Assembly (NCBI GenBank): GCA_042096095.1
Contig: JBELME010000179.1
Coordinates: forward strand, 1-8,555
Reading direction: 5' to 3'
Source: Enterovibrio sp042096095
Lineage (GTDB): Bacteria > Pseudomonadota > Gammaproteobacteria > Enterobacterales > Vibrionaceae
DNA length: 8,555 bases
Every line of letters begins with the position of its first letter. Positions within the stretch are counted from its first letter, which is position 1. A program made the position numbers and the translations under genes. The notes under the pieces were generated by a model, which worked only from the letters and a program-made list of their open reading frames with translations, was not told where the DNA came from and searched no databases. Shown piece by piece: positions 1 through 5,402 of this stretch.

Positions 1-1256
1 GTTAACGTGTTTGGATAGTGACGGGCGCGGTAACGGAACAACAAGGGCTTAATACGCGCATCTGCCACTTGGATATCCAGCCCCGCCAAGTTTTCAGGCT
101 TAGTTTGGCGAATAATGTCCATGGTCGAGCGATCGGAGGGTGAGAAGAAGCCGTCGTAAAGCGCAGCATCAACATTACGTACGCGCTCGTACTCGGGTTT
201 GTCTGCATAAAGTGCAATCAGTTTCTCGCGCACATCAGGCCTTGCTTGTATCTTCTTCAAGTTTTCCAAGCATTGCTGCCTATCAATGCCTAAGCGCTCT
301 GCATCTTCAGGGCGAAGGGTTTTGGCTTCCGCAAGGACAGGGCACTTATTAATGTGGATCAGTTTGATTGGCGCGGGCAGTTCGTCCGGTGCAAGATCAG
401 CATGGCGCGTGTACAAACGTTCTCTAAGGGCGTCTGTTTCGAGGTCAAATAGCGGCGATGGGTCACGACCCAAATCCACCGCGATAACCGCGTTCTTATT
501 ATCTGGGTGCCATGCAACAGGTACAATCCAGCTGGTGTTTCCGCGTTCCGTCCCAAACATGCCTGAAACATGCACAAGCGGCTTCATCGACACAACGTCA
601 ATCAGCGGCGTGAGTTTGTTCTTGTTGCGGAAGGTATACAGGTAATCAAACAGCCTTGGTTGCGCGGATTTGAGCTTCTTTGCCATTTCGATGGTGGCGA
701 TCACGTCAGCCATGGCATCGTGCGCATTGGCGTGTTCAATACCGTTCGCGACAGACAAATGTTCCAGCTTAAAGCTGGTGAAACCTTCGTCATTTTCCGG
801 CCATTCAATCCCATCGGGGCGAAGGGCATAGCTAGCGCGCATTGCATCCAGCAAATCCCAACGTGAGTTGCCGTTTTGCCAGCTCCAGCCATACGGGTCG
901 AAGAAGTTACGGTACAAGGTGTAACGTGAGACTTCATCATCAAACCGGATGTTATTATAACCCACCGAGCAGGTGCCTGGCATGGCCAATTGCTCGTGGA
1001 TCTTCGCAATAAATTCAGGCTCTGGCAGGCCACGGCTCACTGCTGTTTGTGGCGTGATGCCAGTAATTAAGCAGGCTTCGGGATTTGGCAAATAATCATT
1101 GGGTGGCTGGCAATAAATAACCAAAGGGTCGCCAATGATATTAAAATCTTGGTCGGTTCTTACGCCTGCAAACTGACAAGGTCTGTCGAGAGCAGGGCTA
1201 ACGCCAAAGGTTTCATAGTCGAAGAAGAAAAATGTAGATTCGCTGCCGTTTGCCAC
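1..1256 (-). CDS. sbcB: Exodeoxyribonuclease I (partial, C-terminus beyond left edge)
   Basis: This gene encodes the 3'-to-5' single-strand DNA exonuclease that acts in the cytoplasm in recombination, repair and mismatch correction. The minus-strand frame is open from the window edge to 1256 with no stop, giving about 418 residues against 475 in E. coli, so roughly 55 C-terminal residues are missing. The DnaQ-type exonuclease domain is complete. FDYETFG supplies D13 and E15, RFDDE supplies D106, and NAHDAMAD supplies H179 and D184; all sit at the E. coli catalytic positions shifted by two. The later SH3-like and helical regions are also recognisable, for example WPENDEGF, MKPLVHVSGMFG and HINKCPVLAEAKTLRPEDAERLGI. 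I chose a GTG start at 1254-1256 because a GGA lies seven bases upstream and the N-terminus then matches the family. A TTG four codons earlier (1266-1268) is the alternative; there is no in-frame ATG nearby. The identification is secure and the start is moderately sure. Confidence 0.95.
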   Translation of the reverse strand, partial: MANGSESTFFFFDYETFGVSPALDRPCQFAGVRTDQDFNIIGDPLVIYCQPPNDYLPNPEACLITGITPQTAVSRGLPEPEFIAKIHEQLAMPGTCSVGYNNIRFDDEVSRYTLYRNFFDPYGWSWQNGNSRWDLLDAMRASYALRPDGIEWPENDEGFTSFKLEHLSVANGIEHANAHDAMADVIATIEMAKKLKSAQPRLFDYLYTFRNKNKLTPLIDVVSMKPLVHVSGMFGTERGNTSWIVPVAWHPDNKNAVIAVDLGRDPSPLFDLETDALRERLYTRHADLAPDELPAPIKLIHINKCPVLAEAKTLRPEDAERLGIDRQQCLENLKKIQARPDVREKLIALYADKPEYERVRNVDAALYDGFFSPSDRSTMDIIRQTKPENLAGLDIQVADARIKPLLFRYRARHYPNTL

Positions 1257-1477
1257 TGTGTTATCCAAGGGATTGATAGACAGAAGGATGTTACCGCAAA
1301 TTGCGTGACAAATCTCGGCTAAAACAGGATGAAAATAGCGGGTACAGAAGCATGAGCCCGTGTTGAAAGTAAGACAATGAAACCCGTGGATTTTCTTATT
1401 CTTAATGAAGCCCTTTCGTTTTCATTCTGTAGTTTTCATGCGCCGCCACTTTTTTTGCGTGTGTAGAAGGACTGATT
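1257..1477. other. Divergent intergenic region between sbcB and the lipoprotein gene
   Basis: This 221-base spacer must hold the promoters of both the leftward sbcB and the rightward lipoprotein gene. No box pair stands out. A TTGAAA at 1363-1368 could be a -35 for the rightward unit, but the bases at the matching -10 position are poor. A 29-codon reading frame at 1377-1466 ends inside the ribosome-binding region of the next gene, but it has no good ribosome-binding site of its own. I see no inverted repeat of note. Confidence 0.5.
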
Positions 1478-2461
1478 ATGTACCGACAGATCGTATTGCT
1501 CCCCGTCGCGGCGTTCACTCTCTTTGGCTGTTCAAGCGCGCCATCGCTTGGTGCATATTCTTCGTTTGCCACCACAACAGAAAGTGTTTCTTCCGACATG
1601 ACAGCCTATTTCTCCGAATTTTCCACCGTGTCCGTTGAGCATCAATTGCATTCAGTGGCTGCAACCTACCAAGGCGCGCAGGCCGCTAAGTTGGAACCTG
1701 AAACCATCACTTTGATCGCTTCACCGTTTGAAGACAGAAAACGTGCCAATGCCCTTACGCTTTATAAGTCGGCAGACGCGCTACGCAAGTATGCCGCTTC
1801 GCTCAACAGCCTTGCCAACGCAGTGAATGAAGACGATGTAAAGCTCGCGTCCTCGCAAATGCTTTGGTCAGTAAAGGGCATATCAGAGCAATACAGCGAA
1901 TACACAGGAAAATCGCTGGGCGATTATGAAAAGTACGGCTCGGAGGTGACGGCATTCATTTCCACGCTGGGTACGTCTTATCTCAATCGGGAAAAAGACA
2001 AAGCGCTACGTGAAATCATTATTCAAGCGGATGAGAGCGTGTCTTTGTTGATTGGCGAAATGGTGTCCGCATTGGAAAACGGCGGTGTCGTCGTGCTTTA
2101 TCGCATTGCCAATGAAAGTGAGATTAATGACATGGTGTTGAATTATCGGAAGGTTTCGAAAGATCCTGATACGTCTTACCAAATGCGCCGAGATTTCGTG
2201 ACATCTATCTATCAAAAATCGAAAGAAATGGATGCCTTTGAAGCGCGATCTCTGGTGACCATCAACGCACTGAAAGAAATTAAATCAACGCACAACACCA
2301 TGGCAACCGCGTTTGCGGAAGATGACATCAACAAAGACACCATCATGAACGCGGTGGGGCAGTTGAAGTACACGCATGGCAGTTACCGGTCGCTGAATAA
2401 GTTGATTGAGAAGTGTACGGACGGTGTGACGCGCGTTGATAACGTGCTGACATGTAAATAA
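1478..2461 (+). CDS. Putative outer-membrane lipoprotein of unknown function
   Basis: I do not recognise this 327-residue protein. The start is supported by AAGGA at 1467-1471, seven bases ahead of the ATG. Residues 1-17 form a short lipoprotein signal peptide (one Arg at position 3, then a hydrophobic stretch) ending in LFGC, with Cys18 as the predicted lipidated residue. Phe at the -2 position of the lipobox is atypical. Ser19 follows the Cys, and the absence of Asp there argues for outer-membrane rather than inner-membrane retention. The mature part lacks further membrane segments and looks largely helical, with many Lys, Glu and Ala residues. Two cysteines near the end (C313 and C326) could form a disulfide in the periplasm. 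The small gene at 2482 follows after a 20-base gap with its own ribosome-binding site, so the two are probably one operon ending at the terminator at 2832-2859. The lipoprotein call is fairly sure; the function is open. Confidence 0.85.
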   Translation: MYRQIVLLPVAAFTLFGCSSAPSLGAYSSFATTTESVSSDMTAYFSEFSTVSVEHQLHSVAATYQGAQAAKLEPETITLIASPFEDRKRANALTLYKSADALRKYAASLNSLANAVNEDDVKLASSQMLWSVKGISEQYSEYTGKSLGDYEKYGSEVTAFISTLGTSYLNREKDKALREIIIQADESVSLLIGEMVSALENGGVVVLYRIANESEINDMVLNYRKVSKDPDTSYQMRRDFVTSIYQKSKEMDAFEARSLVTINALKEIKSTHNTMATAFAEDDINKDTIMNAVGQLKYTHGSYRSLNKLIEKCTDGVTRVDNVLTCK

Positions 2462-2481
2462 CCCTATGTTGAGGAGCGACA

Positions 2482-2802
2482 ATGGCGACGATTCGTGAAA
2501 ACTTAGTCAATGCAATTAATGACCTCAACAAGTTATTGCTGATTACGGAGACCGACGCGCAGCGTGCGCAAATTCGAATAGACAGGCTGTCGCTGTATCG
2601 GCAGTTAGAAGACGTGATTTTTGCCGAGCTTAATCACCAAGACGAAGACGTAAAAGCAGCGCTTGAGGAAGTCGAATCGTTAGCGGGTTTGGCTGATGAG
2701 GCGAAGCGGGATATTCAAAAAATTGAAAAGCTGTTTAAGAAGGTGGCGAAAGCAGTGAAAGCCATTGAAAAAGCAGTTAAGGCTGCGGGGAAGATCCTTT
2801 AA
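2482..2802 (+). CDS. Small helical protein with a cationic amphipathic C-terminal tail
   Basis: I cannot assign this 106-residue protein to a named family. Translation is well supported: GAGGAG at 2471-2476 lies five bases before the ATG. There is no signal peptide or membrane segment, so the default location is the cytoplasm. Residues 1-20 form a likely amphipathic helix, residues 25-80 are rich in Glu, Asp, Arg and Ala with heptad-like spacing that suggests a coiled coil, and the charge then changes sharply. Residues 80-106 contain nine Lys and two Glu with Ala, Val, Ile and Leu between them (KLFKKVAKAVKAIEKAVKAA), which would form a basic amphipathic helix able to touch membranes or nucleic acid. 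The lipoprotein gene sits 20 bases upstream and a terminator follows about 30 bases downstream, so it is the last gene of a two-gene unit. Function is unknown. Confidence 0.8.
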   Translation: MATIRENLVNAINDLNKLLLITETDAQRAQIRIDRLSLYRQLEDVIFAELNHQDEDVKAALEEVESLAGLADEAKRDIQKIEKLFKKVAKAVKAIEKAVKAAGKIL

Positions 2803-2831
2803 GATCTTTCACAACACAATAACGTCGTCAG

Positions 2832-2859
2832 AACCCATGCTTTGTCGGCATGGGTTTTT
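2832..2859 (+). terminator. Rho-independent terminator of the lipoprotein unit
   Basis: A perfect 9-bp stem (AACCCATGC at 2832-2840 with GCATGGGTT at 2848-2856) closes a 7-base loop, and its 3' arm runs into five T residues (2855-2859). It begins 30 bases after the stop of the small gene, on the plus strand. The convergent GGDEF gene stops 29 bases away on the other side. Read on the minus strand the hairpin is not followed by a T tract, so it should serve mainly the rightward unit. Confidence 0.9.
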
Positions 2860-2887
2860 ATCATCGAATGTTTTGAATCAGCAGTGC

Positions 2888-3364
2888 TTATTGATCAGCC
2901 ATGGTTGAGCGGTTGCGGCCACGACGTTTAGATTCATACAGCGCTTTATCCGCACTTTTGTAAGCTTTGGCAAAGCTAGTGTCTCGGACAAATACACCAC
3001 CAATGGACAGGGTAATTGCCAAACCTGCAATCGATTCTTGCGCGACAGCTTTGCGAATCTTTTCGGCTTTGTCACCCAGTTGGCAATGCGTCATGTTATT
3101 AAACAAGATAAAGAATTCATCGCCTTTATTGTGACCGTGTGTGTCGTTGATTTCTTTGAAGTGATCGATATTGACAATGAGCATGGCAAACCGAGTCATT
3201 TTTTTCAGGCGTGGTTCGTAATAATCACGTCGGAAAAAATTCGTCATATCATCTTTTCTGATCGAGCGGGTACGCCGGCGAAGCAGGCCGATACTGAACT
3301 GATACAGAAACGCGATGATCAAAGATGGCGCGACAGACGCTTCAAGTACTTTGAGGTAATTCAC
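2888..3364 (-). CDS. C-terminal fragment: membrane segment plus internally deleted GGDEF domain
   Basis: The frame is open from about 3430 and could start at GTG 3364, giving 158 residues, but no good ribosome-binding site precedes that GTG, so independent translation is doubtful. Residues 8-30 form a membrane segment followed by a positive patch (RRRTRSIRK). The GGDEF domain then starts normally with NIDHFKEINDTHGHNKGDE but jumps straight to FFILFNN. A full domain has about 35-40 residues there, including the strand before the RxGGDEF turn. The motif reads KGDEF and there is no RxxD inhibitory site before it. The end is intact (LSIGGVFV, then SADKALYESKRRGRN). Catalysis is very unlikely. Confidence 0.65.
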   Translation of the reverse strand: MNYLKVLEASVAPSLIIAFLYQFSIGLLRRRTRSIRKDDMTNFFRRDYYEPRLKKMTRFAMLIVNIDHFKEINDTHGHNKGDEFFILFNNMTHCQLGDKAEKIRKAVAQESIAGLAITLSIGGVFVRDTSFAKAYKSADKALYESKRRGRNRSTMADQ

Positions 3365-3414
3365 GCCAATGTGTACCGGATCTTTATCAGAGCAGATGAA
3401 AAATGCACTTTGGT

Positions 3415-4101
3415 TTAAAGACTGTATTTTGGCGTGTTGGTTAAGCGTGTGTAGTGGTTGTTGTTATATCGCTCAATGCGTCTATCAATGTAAGACTCTT
3501 TGATATCAACGGCGACGAGTGCACTCAATGCCTGTTTGTTATGGATGGGAAAGTAAATGGTGCGCAAATGTTCTTGCGTGTCTTCTTCCAAGTAGGAGTC
3601 GGTCATGCGAATGTTGCAGCCATAGAACTCCTGATAGGTTTGATCGAGCCTCTCTTGCTCGACAATATTTTCAAGAACATCGTCCTCATCGTATTGGCTG
3701 AACGCTGTTTTATACCCTGGTCGTAATGGATCAAAGAACGCATAGGTGTTTGGGTTTTCGAAGACTGCAATTGTCCAAATGCTCTCAGGCGCACATATCT
3801 GTAAGCGTTTTCTTAAACGTCGAATGCCTTCGGCAAGCTCCTTGGTTTCAGCTTGGTCGCTGTGGACATATGTACTGACCGTGCCATCGACATATACCCC
3901 TTTATGCAATGGTAAGGACGGTGCGTTGTTGTAGTACGAGCCAAAACGACGGATCGAGGTATACATTCGACCATAGCTGTCGTTTAAGTCATCGATCATC
4001 TGTTGAACGTGCATCACGTTGTAAGCGCTATAACTCGTCGACACAATTGCGATCGAAACTAGGCTAGCTTTTAGCAATGATAAGATCTTAATTTCTTTCA
4101 T
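3415..4101 (-). CDS. N-terminal sensor fragment of the broken cyclase
   Basis: This 228-residue open frame starts at ATG 4101 with a weak GAGA just upstream. Residues 9-27 are hydrophobic (a membrane segment or uncleaved signal anchor), and the remainder is a hydrophilic, probably periplasmic sensor region. It includes a short helical part, ICAPESIWTIAVFENPNTYAF-like strands, and a segment ending IPIH-style (YFPIHNKQALSALVAVDI) that resembles the strand-rich cores of Cache/PAS-type periplasmic sensors. I infer that class from layout only. It ends at TAA 3415-3417 before reaching the second membrane segment, so alone it would be an anchored sensor stub with no output domain. Confidence 0.6.
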   Translation of the reverse strand: MKEIKILSLLKASLVSIAIVSTSYSAYNVMHVQQMIDDLNDSYGRMYTSIRRFGSYYNNAPSLPLHKGVYVDGTVSTYVHSDQAETKELAEGIRRLRKRLQICAPESIWTIAVFENPNTYAFFDPLRPGYKTAFSQYDEDDVLENIVEQERLDQTYQEFYGCNIRMTDSYLEEDTQEHLRTIYFPIHNKQALSALVAVDIKESYIDRRIERYNNNHYTRLTNTPKYSL

Positions 4102-4414
4102 TTTCTCACGCAGGTTGAGTCAATTTAATTCTGTTGTGCAGGTGAAACGTGTGTAACACGCGGTCTTGGTGCTGCTAACAGAGAGGGCGAACGAGTTTAA
4201 ACCTTCTGTCATTGCCTTCAACGAAAGGTTTTTGTTGTGACGATGAAAATCATTCATCGGTATTTTTGCGGCATAATGATAAGAAGCGTTACACGTTGAA
4301 CGAATTGCCTTATTGCTGCAATCGAAACAGAAAATAGAGGGTCTCTACCTTCAGCAATCTCTTCGTGCTTGATGGTTGAGCGCATCAGCACGTACCACGT
4401 TTCAGGGAAGGAAT
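4102..4414. other. Divergent intergenic region between cyclase and dioxygenase
   Basis: This 313-base spacer separates the leftward cyclase gene from the rightward dioxygenase gene and contains no credible gene. Visible elements are a GTGTAACAC palindrome at 4151-4159, the related CGTTACACG at 4287-4295, an imperfect inverted repeat with GATGA/TCATC arms at 4242-4258, and an A/T-rich CATAATGATAAG at 4272-4283 that could include a -10 box for the dioxygenase gene. No convincing -35/-10 pair could be fixed. Confidence 0.5.
4242..4283. promoter_or_regulatory. Candidate Fur-like operator segment
   Basis: GATGAAAATCATTCATC (4242-4258) and CATAATGATAAG (4272-4283) both resemble pieces of the Fur consensus. 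The first contains TGAAAATCATT, close to the left part of TGATAATCATTATCA, and the second reads as two NATWAT-like hexamers. They lie 157-173 and 132-143 bases upstream of the dioxygenase ATG, where a promoter would be expected. A/T-rich DNA produces such matches by chance, so this is weak. Confidence 0.22.
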
Positions 4415-5260
4415 ATGCACGTTACCCCGTTATCAAAACACATCGGCGCGTTAATTGAAGGTATTGACCTTAACCAGTGCGATGACGAAATCTTCGCGTT
4501 GATATACCGCGCGTTTTTAGATCATAAAGTTATTTTCTTTCGAGACCAGCGCTTATCACCTGAGGCACAGCTTGCGTTGGCGCGTCGCTTTGGCGAGTTA
4601 GAAGCGCAACATCCTTTCTTTCCTCATGCTGAGGGTTTTCCTCAAGTCAGCCTAATTGAAACGACCCGAGGCAATCCGCCAGGAAAAAGCTTTTGGCATA
4701 CCGACATGACGTGGCAAGAAGCGCCGCCGAAATGCTCTGTGCTGTCAGCACAACATTTGCCTGATAAAGGCGGGGATACCATCTGGGCTTCGATGGAAGC
4801 GGCGTATGATGCATTGCCTCGCCAGGCGAAAGCAGCCATTGCTAACGCGACGGCAACGCACGCGGTTCATGGCTTTTCTGGCAGCCGGTTTGACAGTGAA
4901 GATGACAGCGGCAATAGCCGTGTTGAAGGCATCACGAAAAACATCAATGCCGTACATCACCCGCTGGTGGTTAAGCACCCCGAAACAGGAAAGCCTGCGC
5001 TATACGTGAATGAGCAATTCACCCGATTCATTGATAAGCGTGTGGAAGGCGACGCGCTGCCCGACCTGTCGGCGCTGTTTGAACACAGTCGCGCTGAAGC
5101 GTTTCAGGTGCGTTTTCAGTGGGAAGTAGGTAGCGTCGCGATTTGGGATAACCGTTGCACGCAGCATTTTGCGGTAACAGATTACGGAGACACCCCAAGA
5201 AAGTTACATCGTGTTGTCGTAAAAGGATCGATACCTGCAAGTTATGACCTTTTGGGCTAG
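4415..5260 (+). CDS. TauD/TfdA-family Fe(II)/2-oxoglutarate dioxygenase
   Basis: The 281-residue product has the length of E. coli TauD (283) and aligns with it throughout: the LTPLG-like N-terminus (VTPLSKHIGALIEGIDL), then RRFGELEAQHPFFPHAEG, WHTDMTW, GGDTIWASMEAAYDAL and WDNRCTQHF. The iron ligands are all present as H95 and D97 (HTD) and H251 (TQH), and R266 in the LHR motif is the expected 2-oxoglutarate-binding arginine. Family members hydroxylate a substrate next to a hetero-atom, using O2 and 2-oxoglutarate, in the cytoplasm. Taurine is not a safe guess: TauD's Tyr73 and Asn95 correspond to Phe69 and Lys91 here, and the Ser158 region differs. I chose ATG 4415 because GGAAGGA precedes it and the N-terminus fits TauD; a TTG at 4376 would add 13 unmatched residues. 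The binding-protein genes follow downstream on the same strand, so the substrate may be imported, though this is inference. tauABC are not visible. Confidence 0.88.
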   Translation: MHVTPLSKHIGALIEGIDLNQCDDEIFALIYRAFLDHKVIFFRDQRLSPEAQLALARRFGELEAQHPFFPHAEGFPQVSLIETTRGNPPGKSFWHTDMTWQEAPPKCSVLSAQHLPDKGGDTIWASMEAAYDALPRQAKAAIANATATHAVHGFSGSRFDSEDDSGNSRVEGITKNINAVHHPLVVKHPETGKPALYVNEQFTRFIDKRVEGDALPDLSALFEHSRAEAFQVRFQWEVGSVAIWDNRCTQHFAVTDYGDTPRKLHRVVVKGSIPASYDLLG

Positions 5261-5312
5261 CTATACTTGTGTAACAGTCAGAAAAATAGAAAGAAAGTAC
5301 ACTACATTGAGA

Positions 5313-5353
5313 GGTATGCCGATAGGTTTGAGGCATCCCTTTTTTGATGCTTT
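5313..5353 (+). promoter_or_regulatory. Two mutually exclusive hairpins (possible attenuator or weak terminator)
   Basis: The segment GGCATCCC (5332-5339) can pair backward with GGTATGCC (5313-5320; seven of eight pairs, 11-base loop). The overlapping AGGCATC (5331-5337) can instead pair forward with GATGCTT (5346-5352; seven pairs with one G-U, loop of 8 rich in T). The second stem is followed by only a short T run, so as a terminator for the dioxygenase gene it is weak. The arrangement is seen in the sequence; any switching role is inference. Confidence 0.3.
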
Positions 5354-5364
5354 GTGAATAACAC

Positions 5365-5387
5365 AATAAGTGACGCGGTCACTTATT
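5365..5387. promoter_or_regulatory. Perfect 10-bp inverted repeat ahead of the first binding-protein gene
   Basis: AATAAGTGAC (5365-5374) and GTCACTTATT (5378-5387) are exact reverse complements separated by GCG. The repeat ends 15 bases before the chosen ATG at 5403 and directly abuts the ribosome-binding sequence GAGAGGG (5390-5396). Its length and symmetry suit a dimeric repressor operator of the TetR kind. As RNA it would be a stable hairpin beside the ribosome-binding site. It is not followed by a T tract, so it is not a terminator. Confidence 0.6.
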
Positions 5388-5402
5388 CGAGAGGGCGTTA
5401 AC

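Larger units (their letters stand above)
2888..4101 (-). pseudogene. Broken membrane-anchored sensor diguanylate cyclase (frameshift plus GGDEF deletion)
   Basis: Read across a -1 shift near 3415-3430, the locus gives one protein of about 400 residues in the usual order: membrane segment, periplasmic sensor region, second membrane segment, GGDEF domain. The parts lie in two frames. The upstream frame ends at TAA (3415-3417), while the downstream frame is already open across that point and reads QSLNQSAFFICSDKDPVHIG into the second membrane segment. One missing base in the AAAA run (CCAAAATAC) or the TTT run (AGTCTTTAAAC) would explain it. In addition, the GGDEF domain lacks the stretch normally found between 'GHxxGDE' and 'GGDEF'. 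Two independent lesions point to a decaying gene rather than a sequencing slip alone. Known role of the family: c-di-GMP synthesis in response to a periplasmic cue. Activity is not expected here. Confidence 0.75.

Noticed and set aside
570..866. Plus- and minus-strand frames of about 100 codons inside the sbcB region.
   Set aside because: They are alternative frames of sbcB, whose own frame is continuous and highly conserved.
1377..1466. A 29-codon reading frame starting MKPVDFLILN just upstream of the lipoprotein gene, a possible leader peptide.
   Set aside because: It has no convincing ribosome-binding site, no run of a regulatory amino acid and no attenuator hairpin after it.
3038..3418. 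A 126-codon plus-strand frame opposite the cyclase gene.
   Set aside because: Its translation has no recognisable domain and it is the mirror of a clearly coding minus-strand GGDEF frame; it has no ribosome-binding site.
3412..3420. TTTAAAC on the minus strand, identical to the classical viral -1 slippery heptamer, at the cyclase frameshift.
   Set aside because: The phase is wrong. In the sensor frame it is read CTT TAA AC, so the zero-frame codons TTA AAC needed for that mechanism belong to the downstream frame. A +1 slip of the prfB kind would enter the third frame, not the GGDEF frame.
4376..4414. A TTG start adding 13 residues to the dioxygenase.
   Set aside because: The extra residues do not match TauD, while the ATG at 4415 has GGAAGGA just upstream and gives the family's usual N-terminus.
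5370..5402. A GTG start adding 11 residues to the first binding protein.
   Set aside because: It lies inside the 10-bp inverted repeat, lacks a ribosome-binding site and would place extra residues before a normal signal peptide.
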